Shown here piece by piece: positions 6,677 through 13,121 of a stretch of DNA of 13,772 nt (position 1 is its first letter; each line of letters opens with the position of its first letter). Location: the NCBI GenBank assembly GCA_018663485.1, contig JABJQI010000139.1:1-13772 (forward strand), written 5' to 3'. The position numbers were made by a program, and so were the translations under genes. The notes beneath the pieces were generated by a model. The model was not told the origin of the DNA. It saw only the letters and a program-made list of their open reading frames with translations, and did no database searches. Origin of the DNA: Opitutia bacterium (GTDB lineage Bacteria; Verrucomicrobiota; Verrucomicrobiia; Opitutales; Coraliomargaritaceae).

Positions 6677-9600
6677 ATGGATAAAGGGAATACGCAGTCT
6701 CAATCAGTTTCACCAAATTCAAGTAAGGAACGATTGAAGGCCCGCATTCTTAAGCCAGGCGAAAGCTTCGGGAATTTCCGTGTCGTCAAGTGTATTAGTC
6801 CAGGCTTGTTGGCGAATTACTACCATATGCAGCATGTGCGTGATTTACGTGATGTGACGCTCTGTGTATTTCATCCGCGAACGATTGAGGACCCGAAGTG
6901 CTTGAAACGTTTTGAGCGCTTACAAGCTGCCCTTCAGGGGATTAATCATGAAGGCATTCCACGGATTCAGAATTGTGTGCTGATGAATCAGCGGCACTGC
7001 ATTTTTATAGATGCAGTCAAGGGGCAAAGCCTAAGCCAATATTTCGCTGAACATGCCAAGCCGGGAGCGGTGGGGATTGATGCGGAGGATGTGACACGTA
7101 TCCTGACTTTGCTGCTAGGGCTTCTAAGTCACGCGCATGCGCAGGGCGTGGATCATCGCGATCTAGATACGGACCTCATCTTTATGCAGAGCGATGGCTC
7201 AATGCAGCTGCTCGGCTTGGGGGTGAAAGCGACTTTGGGCAGCAAGTTGTTTGACTCGGTCGTCTCGGCATCGGTTTGTCCGTTGGGTGCGAATGTGGCT
7301 CCCGCGCGACTCAATTCGTTTGATGTGATGAGCCCTGAGTATCGCCAAGGGATTCCTGAAGATGCGCGAGTAGATGTTTTTGCTTCCGGTTACATCGGGT
7401 ATTGGCTTTTGACAGGAATGAAGGCGGATTTCTCTGATTATAAAGCTCCGTCAACTATCGTGGATGAGCTTCCACAAGTTTGGGATGGGCTAATGGAGGC
7501 GGCTCTCAAACGAAATCGTGATGAGCGCTATCAATCTTGTAGGAGTGTACTTTTAGCTCTAAAGGAAATCGCGGACAAACTGCAGCCTGAACGCGCCGGC
7601 TTGATTCAACGACAGATTGATCGCGTTATCGTGCCAGACGAAATTGTTGCGCGTGGGGAGCTAGCGACTCGGATCTATCGCTTGGCAATGATTGGTTTGG
7701 TTGGTTTGTGTTTGACAGGCTTACTCGCATCTTTCGTGCATTCAATATTTTCCGATACCTTAGTAAATAAGCAAGTGGTGTCGGTGGCGGCGGATGGTGA
7801 ACCGCCGAACTTGCGACTCAATGTCACGCCCGTGGGGGCGCAGGTTCGATTTGTTGGCATCGATGCTGTCTTTGATACGAGAGCGGGTGGGCTCGATTTA
7901 GTTGTGCAGGCTGGGGATTATAATCTGCTTATTACTGCTCCGCAGTATTTAGAGCAGCAGTTACCGATGTCTATTGGCAATGTTGCCTTGCCTAGAATTG
8001 ATATTGAGTTGCAGTCAGTATTGCAGGGCCTGCAGATTCAGGCTGAACCGGGCGCCACGATCGCACTATTGGATGAAGAGGGTCTGGAAGTTGAACTCGG
8101 CACGACGGATGCTGACGGGCAATTTCATTTAACGCGGGGAGTCTCCGATGGGCTTGATCGTATTGTTGTTCGGAAGGTGGGATACTTGCCCGCGATCTTA
8201 GAAGATCTAAGTGGTAATCTGATTCAGGTCGTGTTGGCAGAGCTGCCATCGAGTGTGACTGTGCGGACACAACCCTCGGGAGCACGTGTCTTGCTTAATA
8301 GTATTTTTGTGGGACGGTCACCCGTAACAATAGATGCATCTGAGGGAAGTGGAAACTACATTGTGGCCGTGGAATCTCAGGGCCATCGCACCGCTAGTCG
8401 CCGTGTTACTGTGGAATCTGGCGAGCATGAAGTGATTGATTTTGGTGCGTTGGTCGATCGATCGGCGGAGCTTGATTTTGCGCTTACTTTTGCAGGTGTC
8501 CCTCGCAGTGGGGCCTCCGCATTGATGAGTGATTTGACAGTGGAGCTAAATGGGCGGCTACTAGCATATGGCTCAGAGGCACTGCAAGCGGTCTCGGAGG
8601 GAACTTATGCGGTGCGGCTGTTACATCCGCTCTATACGTCAGCATTGCAAACTGTGAAGGTCGAGGATCGAGTGGATCAGACGCTAACTTATTTAATGCA
8701 GCCACTGCCCGGTCAGGTCGAGTTAGTGATACCGCCAGAGCTGGAAGTTCAAGTGCGAGTGGCAGGAGTGGATGTCGATGACTTGAATGGAGTTGTTCCT
8801 GTGGCTGCGAATCAACCTGTTGAGCTCGAATTGCGAATTAAGAATTATCTTACGATGGTGCGACGCTTTAACTTGAAGCCCAATGAACGCATAAAATGGG
8901 AGGTTGAACCAGTGCAAATTCCGGGGCCTGAGCAAGGGGGCGAGTGGACAATGCCTTATTTAGTTTTGAAGCTCTGTTGGATTGAGGCGGGGCAATTCTT
9001 AATGGGCAGTCCGGTTCAGGAAGTAGGGCGCTTGCCGAATGAGGGGCCACAGACCGCGGTTCGTTTTAATCAGGGGTTCTGGATTGGAAAATATGAGGTG
9101 ACTCAGGCCCAATATGCCGAGGTGATGGATCAAAATCCTTCGTCGGTGACGCGTGGAAGCTTGCCGGTAGACAACGTTTCATGGGAAGACGTCAGGCTAT
9201 ATTGCCAAGTCTTGACGAATATCGAAAGAGCAGCTGGACGCTTACCGGATGGCCATGTGTATCGCTTGCCGACAGAAGCGGAATGGGAGTATGCAGCTCG
9301 CTCAGGCTCCGTATTGCCATTTGCGTTTGGTGATCAAGCTGATGTTTCGAATGGTAATTTCAGTGGAGCCTATCCCGTCGATGTCGAGCATCAGTTAAGT
9401 AATACAGATCATTACGGTCCTTTGCCGGTGGGTTCATATCCGCCAAATGATTTTGGGCTACACGATGCGCACGGTAATCTCGCCGAATGGACTTTGGATC
9501 GCTATAATGGCCGTCTCTCAGGCGGTTCACGAGTCGATCCGCGCCCGAGAGAGGATGGGCGACGTGTGGTCGTTCGAGGGGGTAGTTGGGAGGATTTTGC

Positions 9601-9694
9601 AGTTCGAGTGCGTAGCGCCGCGCGCGATGAGATTCGCGATGATACAAAGAGTAATGCGATCGGATTTCGAGTAGCGTTGGCACCTGCTTTCTAG
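6677..9694 (+). CDS. Pseudokinase-TM-PEGA-FGE-sulfatase fusion protein
   Basis: A 1005-residue membrane protein. Residues about 30-300 follow the serine/threonine kinase fold, but the catalytic signatures are broken: no glycine-rich loop (ISPGLLANYY), the ATP-binding Lys of the VAxK motif is C63, HRDLKPxN reads HRDLDTDLI (H160-R161-D162 kept, Lys and Asn lost), and DFG reads GLG (G180). APE-like SPEY (219-222) and DVFASGYIGYWLLTG remain. One TM helix lies at about 337-357. The presumably periplasmic part has PEGA-like beta repeats (about 379-446 and 524-590, the second most typical, with PSGARVLLNSIFVGRSPV) and a less clear one between. Residues about 757-1005 form an FGE-sulfatase (SUMF1-like) domain: FLMGS, PVDNVSWEDV, RLPTEAEWEYAARSG, GNLAEWTLDRY, VVRGGSWED and GFRVALA. 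The two Cys that true formylglycine-generating enzymes use are absent near the end (RSAARDE...GFR). The protein is probably a binding or scaffold protein. coaC lies 9 bp upstream. Confidence 0.88.
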   Translation: MDKGNTQSQSVSPNSSKERLKARILKPGESFGNFRVVKCISPGLLANYYHMQHVRDLRDVTLCVFHPRTIEDPKCLKRFERLQAALQGINHEGIPRIQNCVLMNQRHCIFIDAVKGQSLSQYFAEHAKPGAVGIDAEDVTRILTLLLGLLSHAHAQGVDHRDLDTDLIFMQSDGSMQLLGLGVKATLGSKLFDSVVSASVCPLGANVAPARLNSFDVMSPEYRQGIPEDARVDVFASGYIGYWLLTGMKADFSDYKAPSTIVDELPQVWDGLMEAALKRNRDERYQSCRSVLLALKEIADKLQPERAGLIQRQIDRVIVPDEIVARGELATRIYRLAMIGLVGLCLTGLLASFVHSIFSDTLVNKQVVSVAADGEPPNLRLNVTPVGAQVRFVGIDAVFDTRAGGLDLVVQAGDYNLLITAPQYLEQQLPMSIGNVALPRIDIELQSVLQGLQIQAEPGATIALLDEEGLEVELGTTDADGQFHLTRGVSDGLDRIVVRKVGYLPAILEDLSGNLIQVVLAELPSSVTVRTQPSGARVLLNSIFVGRSPVTIDASEGSGNYIVAVESQGHRTASRRVTVESGEHEVIDFGALVDRSAELDFALTFAGVPRSGASALMSDLTVELNGRLLAYGSEALQAVSEGTYAVRLLHPLYTSALQTVKVEDRVDQTLTYLMQPLPGQVELVIPPELEVQVRVAGVDVDDLNGVVPVAANQPVELELRIKNYLTMVRRFNLKPNERIKWEVEPVQIPGPEQGGEWTMPYLVLKLCWIEAGQFLMGSPVQEVGRLPNEGPQTAVRFNQGFWIGKYEVTQAQYAEVMDQNPSSVTRGSLPVDNVSWEDVRLYCQVLTNIERAAGRLPDGHVYRLPTEAEWEYAARSGSVLPFAFGDQADVSNGNFSGAYPVDVEHQLSNTDHYGPLPVGSYPPNDFGLHDAHGNLAEWTLDRYNGRLSGGSRVDPRPREDGRRVVVRGGSWEDFAVRVRSAARDEIRDDTKSNAIGFRVALAPAF

Positions 9695-9767
9695 TGCCGC
9701 GACCTTCGGCCATCGCGGCGGCGTGCGCCTATGACTACCGCCTCTACGCGCCCTGCGCTGGGCCGAT

Positions 9768-9783
9768 ATTAATCCGGATTAAT
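9768..9783. repeat. 16-bp perfect palindrome between convergent genes
   Basis: ATTAATCCGGATTAAT is a perfect 16-bp palindrome in the 124-bp gap between the 3' ends of the fusion gene and the UbiA-like gene. An upstream CCGCGA...TCGCGG inverted repeat (about 9697-9718) can also fold. Neither is followed by a T-run, so an ordinary intrinsic terminator is not evident. A bidirectional termination structure or a dimeric protein site are the obvious options. Confidence 0.45.
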
Positions 9784-9818
9784 TACGTGGATCGTGGCCG
9801 TTTAGGCTTGTCGTTTAG

Positions 9819-10607
9819 TTAGAGCTGCAGGCAGAAAGCAACGCTTGGTCCGATGAGTAAGGCGCTGTCCGTCAGCACGCGAAATGTTTCTACCGAGAGT
9901 CGCTCTTGACAGCTGTGAATGATCCAGAGCGCTCCTAGCGATAGGCCTATTTGGAAGAGCCAAGCGTGATCTAAAAAGCACAGGGAGAGGGCACAGGTAA
10001 TCTTCAGGGTGGTAATGCAAAGAGTGGGCAATCGAGAGAGTGAGTGAACTTGAAGAGCGGTGTCGATGCACTGCTCTTTCGCTCCGATCATTAAACAGTT
10101 AGTTAGGCACAGTAGCGTGAGTGCACAAGCCGGCGTCCAGAGACTCGCGTTCGGGAGCAGGAAGATGATCACTCCAGCAGTGTAGATCAATGCGACGCAG
10201 AATTCTTTCGGGAAGAAGCGCCGAGAGAGTCTTTGGTTTAAGGCAGTGTAAATTAAGCAGAGCGTCAGCAGTGCCGTGCCGTTTTTCAGCTGAGTGCTTG
10301 TTAGTCCTGCGAACGCGATCCCGATATTACTCAATAAAACGCACCACCAGCAGCGCCAGAGTGTGTCGCGGTATTGCTTAGCAAAGCGGTGTCGAGTCGA
10401 GTGCAGTTGTTGGAGTGGGCGCCTAGCGACGTCGTATAGGCGATCCGCCATGTAGGTCAACCAGACGGATAGGGCTAGCACGTTTTGGGCTGCCGCGCTG
10501 ACTTCATTCCCGAGTGCAGCTGCAAAGGCCGCTTGCCAGACCAGCGCAATTAGCGCCGCATCCAGTGCGAGTAGATTGGGCCATTGCCAGAGTCGAATGT
10601 GTCGCAT
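9819..10607 (-). CDS. UbiA-like polytopic membrane protein
   Basis: A 262-residue protein that is mostly hydrophobic, with roughly seven to eight predicted membrane segments. It resembles the UbiA prenyltransferase superfamily: WQWPNLLALDAALIALVWQ at the N-terminus, SVWLTYMADRLYDV in the place of the first Asp-rich motif, then STRHRFAKQYRD, and a KEFCVALIY region where the second motif would sit. The usual NDxxDxxxD metal/diphosphate motif is reduced to ADRxxD and no second Asp-rich motif is visible, so prenyl transfer is not assured. Substrate and pathway are unknown. The ATG at 10607-10605 is chosen; the frame is open to a TTG at 10643, but that would add a basic stretch without obvious purpose. 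It converges on the pseudokinase fusion gene and is divergent from the tRNA gene. Moderate confidence in the fold, low in the function. Confidence 0.6.
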   Translation of the reverse strand: MRHIRLWQWPNLLALDAALIALVWQAAFAAALGNEVSAAAQNVLALSVWLTYMADRLYDVARRPLQQLHSTRHRFAKQYRDTLWRCWWCVLLSNIGIAFAGLTSTQLKNGTALLTLCLIYTALNQRLSRRFFPKEFCVALIYTAGVIIFLLPNASLWTPACALTLLCLTNCLMIGAKEQCIDTALQVHSLSRLPTLCITTLKITCALSLCFLDHAWLFQIGLSLGALWIIHSCQERLSVETFRVLTDSALLIGPSVAFCLQL

Positions 10608-10755
10608 GCTCCGACCATGGACGCGAAGCCGCCCACAGCGCAAACCTTGAAGCCATGCAGCCTTAAGTTGTTTGATCTATTCGGTGTTTTTCGCCGGATA
10701 ACTATTTTCTATTGACGGACACCGAGGTATATCCATTTTTTCAATTTTCCTTTAA

Positions 10756-10831
<76 letters not shown>

Positions 10832-11010
10832 CTCTTGTTAGGCGTGAAAGTGACTCAGAGTCGAAGGTGTTTGTATGTTGAACTCAATTTGGCTAACAGA
10901 GCCGGTAAAATGCAATGAATGTGCAGCTGATATTATTCATATGAGCTATGTGGTGGATATGATGTTTCATCTTCAGAAAAGCAGGCAATTAATTCTACAG
11001 CTCTGAGCAT
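10832..11010. other. Intergenic stretch after tRNA-Ala with no gene seen
   Basis: This stretch, together with the small-protein region up to 11858, is visibly more AT-rich than the flanking genes. I found no convincing ORF, no repeat of the tRNA 3' end that would mark an attachment site, and no integrase. The right part leads into the terminator of the small-protein genes. Confidence 0.5.
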
Positions 11011-11041
11011 AAAAAAGGGGCCTCCGTTATGGGGGCCCCTT
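11011..11041 (-). terminator. Intrinsic terminator of the small two-TM protein genes
   Basis: Read on the minus strand, an 11-bp stem (AAGGGGCC followed by CCC, paired with GGAGGCCCCTT, one G-T wobble) closes a 5-nt loop and is followed by a run of T, the complement of AAAAAA at 11011-11016. It ends the transcript 22 nt after the stop of the downstream small gene. Geometry is typical of a Rho-independent terminator. Confidence 0.85.
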
Positions 11042-11062
11042 GGATTAATTTAGAAGCAGATA

Positions 11063-11287
11063 TTACTTATTAAGCACACTCAAAACAATGATGAGTGTTA
11101 CAATGCTCGAGAGGCTTGCACCACTGCCAATGAAACTATCAACAAGACCTTTAATATTGCTGATCACATTCATACTTGCGGCTTGGCCGAAAACAACAGA
11201 GGCAACGATAAGAAGGCCGATAGCTGCAACGAGTACACCAGAGATTCCTCCGATAGCTGACTTGATTTGATTAATTGTATTTTCCAT
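11063..11287 (-). CDS. Small two-TM hydrophobic protein, paralogue 2
   Basis: A 74-residue protein of no family I recognise. It has a short amphipathic start (MENTINQIKSAIGGISG), a hydrophobic helix (about 17-34) ending at a VVFGQ motif, a loop with VISNIKGLV, then a glycine/serine-rich turn and a second hydrophobic segment (about 58-72). It aligns with the next gene upstream over its whole length (ME start, shared VFGQ, V..N..G(L/I)V, hydrophobic end), so the pair arose by duplication. It follows that gene by 43 bp on the same strand and precedes a strong terminator. The Shine-Dalgarno is weak (AAAG-like). There is no cleavable signal peptide. The two-helix hairpin form is shared with VirB2/TrbC pilins, circular bacteriocins and holins, but no partner genes of those systems are present. 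Gene likely real, function unknown. Confidence 0.75.
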   Translation of the reverse strand: MENTINQIKSAIGGISGVLVAAIGLLIVASVVFGQAASMNVISNIKGLVDSFIGSGASLSSIVTLIIVLSVLNK

Positions 11288-11330
11288 AGTACTTTTTTAT
11301 CTTTGGGTTTTTTGTTTGTTCGGGATTCTG

Positions 11331-11564
11331 TTATGCGCGACTGCGCAGCAGGCCGAAGATTAGAATGATGGCAACTAAGCCAACGAAACCGTTTTCTCCG
11401 CCAATAGCGGTAACAATTCCAGATAGGTTTTCGACCACACTGGCACCAAAAATGGCGCCCTGGCCGAAGACGATCTCAGCAATAATACCGAGAGCAATCA
11501 GCCCTATTCCGAGTTCGGATATACTTTTGATTATACTAGTTAGCTGTGAGGTTACTTTTTCCAT
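11331..11564 (-). CDS. Small two-TM hydrophobic protein, paralogue 1
   Basis: A 77-residue protein, first of the tandem pair. After MEKVTSQLTSIIKSISELG come a hydrophobic helix (about 18-33) ending in IVFGQGAIFG, then SVVENLSGIVTAIGGENG and a second helix (GFVGLVAIILIFGLL) with a short basic end RSRA. Overall it is neutral and lacks Cys. An excellent Shine-Dalgarno (AAAGGAG, minus strand, positions 11575-11569) stands 5 nt before the ATG, unusual among genes in this window and suggesting strong expression. It resembles no family I can name: the architecture fits a membrane-embedded or fibre-forming small subunit, a holin-like protein or a bacteriocin-like peptide, all unproven. Its ORF is open on both sides only in this frame, and the shared motifs with the paralogue indicate selection on the protein. 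Confidence 0.8.
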   Translation of the reverse strand: MEKVTSQLTSIIKSISELGIGLIALGIIAEIVFGQGAIFGASVVENLSGIVTAIGGENGFVGLVAIILIFGLLRSRA

Positions 11565-11567
11565 TTA

Positions 11568-11576
11568 TCTCCTTTG
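11568..11576 (-). promoter_or_regulatory. Strong Shine-Dalgarno of the first small protein gene
   Basis: CAAAGGAGA on the minus strand, ending just before ATAA-ATG... spacing, is nearly the full anti-Shine-Dalgarno complement. It fixes the start of the 77-residue protein at 11564 and implies efficient translation. Confidence 0.8.
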
Positions 11577-11600
11577 TTGGGGTGAACCGGTAGTCGTTAG

Positions 11601-11700
11601 CGGTGATTCACATGAACCACCAGCACTACCAGAAAAGCAAAGCGGCGCATTGATGCGCCAAAATATAGGAAGACTCACTAGGCTGAGACAACACTGTCTC
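11601..11700 (-). promoter_or_regulatory. Hairpin-rich leader of the small two-TM protein genes
   Basis: Three inverted repeats lie in series in the untranslated region before the 77-residue ORF: GAGACA-N4-TGTCTC (11685-11700, perfect), GGCGCAT-TG-ATGCGCC (11643-11658 read on plus, perfect 7-bp arms) and GGTGATTC-N4-GAACCACC (11601-11620, one mismatch). On the minus strand the second hairpin is followed by a T-rich GCTTTGCTTTTCT, which could act as a weak terminator or pause. The pairings are seen; whether they regulate the genes is inferred. I recognise no known riboswitch family. Confidence 0.45.
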
Positions 11701-11712
11701 GCCGATTTCCAA

Positions 11713-11741
11713 ATTACATGTATGGTACACGTCATTGGAAA
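11713..11741 (-). promoter_or_regulatory. Candidate promoter with overlapping inverted repeat
   Basis: On the minus strand TTTCCA (11741-11736) and TGTAAT (11718-11713) are separated by exactly 17 nt, an acceptable sigma-70 match (4/6 and 5/6). The spacer is largely an inverted repeat read on plus as ACATGTATGGTACACGT (11716-11732; 7-bp arms with one mismatch). A dimeric regulator bound there would block the polymerase. A transcript from here would carry about 140 nt of leader before the small protein genes. Confidence 0.35.
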
Positions 11742-11858
11742 CAAAAATATAACAGTAAATTGCTGTATGTCCAGTACTCTTTTTAGGTGGTGGAAGCCCC
11801 TATTTTAAAGTCTTCTGGACTTTTTTGTGGTTTCTTGTCTCGTTTTGATTGATGCAGC

Positions 11859-13094
11859 TTATTGTTTGCCAGAGTGAGCCAACAATGGAACGGATGTAAT
11901 ACCATCCACTGTGCGGCAAGAATGGATCGCGAAATCATTCGAAAACGCAGGATGGCACAACGGATAGGTCGATTCCACTGTCGATTTTAAATTGTCGAAG
12001 GCATCGGCCCGAATCAAGGCCCCGCTAGCGCCCTTATCGCCGCCGCCGAGCATGCGCTCACCCAGCACACCTGGCACGCTGCGTGCGATGTCGCACATCG
12101 TCTCCAGCTCCGGGCCGCTGATCACATAATCATCCCGTAGCCCAATGCCATCTGCGCGGAAATTCTTGCCCACTTTTTCGATGTCGCCACTACGCCACGC
12201 CTCTAGCGTATCGGCGAAACGGGCCTGTGCTTCATGCAGGTATTTTAAGCGTCCCACACTCGCGGGCGCAACTTCATGGATATACGCCGCAGCTGCAGTA
12301 AATTTTTCAGATGTCGAGACCTCTGCGAGTGACTCATAACCGAACTTTTCATTCAGTAATACCTTCATCTGATCGCATTCATCGCGACGAATCTTATAGG
12401 TCGATTTTTCGAGCCCTGGGCGCTTCGTTCCTGTATCCAAACTTACGATACGAAAGTCATCTGCATTGCCGCCAAACGGGATGTGGTCGATCGTTCCTTT
12501 GTTTGGATTGAAATATGTGCCCATGCCTGCTTTTGCGAAATAAATCATAATCTGATCTAACTTGCCGCAAGGCGAACCGATGTAATCAGTCTCCACCATT
12601 TGCGCGAGATCTACGATTCGCATGCCGTCTTCGACCACCGTTCCGTTTACTTCAAAGAAGGTCAGGATCAGGTTCAGCGCTAGCGACGCTGAGCGCGACA
12701 TGCCACCGCCAGGAATGTTGCCATAGAGTACTGCATCGAATCCTGTGCCTAACTCATAACCCTCACGCCGCAGTATCAATTCCACTCCATGCGGGAAACG
12801 TGCCCAGCTATCCTTCAAATTCTCTGGCTCTGCCGCTTCGCCCAGAGCGAAATCGACAATGCCGTCTTCGGGGAAGTTCTCGCTGAAGATGCGCACACGT
12901 CCCGAAGTGTTTGGCTTGAATGCCAGCCAGATGAAGCGATCAGTGCCGACACCGAAGAGTTCCATGCCGTTGTAATCACCATGTTCGACACCGAAGCAGA
13001 AGCGAGATGAACTGCGGCGCACTTGGCCGCCAGTAACATCGAGGCCGCATTTTTTTGCAGATGCGGAGAGTTTGTTATGAATGTCTTGTTCCAT
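11859..13094 (-). CDS. galK: Galactokinase (GHMP kinase family)
   Basis: A 411-residue cytosolic GHMP-superfamily kinase, longer than E. coli GalK (about 380). The galactose-binding signature GRVNLIGEHTDYN appears in divergent form as SRFCFGVEHGDYN (R31, E37, H38, D40). The phosphate-binding motif is GNIPGGGMSRSAS (126-138; SSSAS is usual). The catalytic Asp is D180 in SPCGKLDQ. GLRDDYVISGPELE (318-331) is a strong galactokinase match. The third GHMP motif reads GERMLGGGDKGASGAL (usual GGGFGGC, here DKGA). It phosphorylates galactose at C1 with ATP, the first Leloir step, if the altered motifs do not change the sugar. The start at 13094 has AAAGG about 7-8 nt upstream. It follows galE by 27 bp on the same strand, which supports the role. 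No evident terminator follows it. Confidence 0.86.
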   Translation of the reverse strand: MEQDIHNKLSASAKKCGLDVTGGQVRRSSSRFCFGVEHGDYNGMELFGVGTDRFIWLAFKPNTSGRVRIFSENFPEDGIVDFALGEAAEPENLKDSWARFPHGVELILRREGYELGTGFDAVLYGNIPGGGMSRSASLALNLILTFFEVNGTVVEDGMRIVDLAQMVETDYIGSPCGKLDQIMIYFAKAGMGTYFNPNKGTIDHIPFGGNADDFRIVSLDTGTKRPGLEKSTYKIRRDECDQMKVLLNEKFGYESLAEVSTSEKFTAAAAYIHEVAPASVGRLKYLHEAQARFADTLEAWRSGDIEKVGKNFRADGIGLRDDYVISGPELETMCDIARSVPGVLGERMLGGGDKGASGALIRADAFDNLKSTVESTYPLCHPAFSNDFAIHSCRTVDGITSVPLLAHSGKQ

Positions 13095-13121
13095 ATGATA
13101 CCTTTTTTAATACTATAGTAA

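Noticed and set aside
10712..10740. TTGACG as the tRNA-Ala promoter
   Set aside because: At 17-nt spacing the -10 would be ATTTTT, a poor match, so I do not list a promoter.
11365..11808. 147-residue plus-strand ORF
   Set aside because: It runs antisense through the 77-residue gene and its leader; the protein has no recognisable features and no ribosome binding site.
11807..11826. AAAGTC-TTCTG-GACTTT hairpin followed by T on the plus strand
   Set aside because: It has the look of a terminator for the plus strand, but no plus-strand gene ends there, and on the minus strand, where galK ends, there is no T-run after it.
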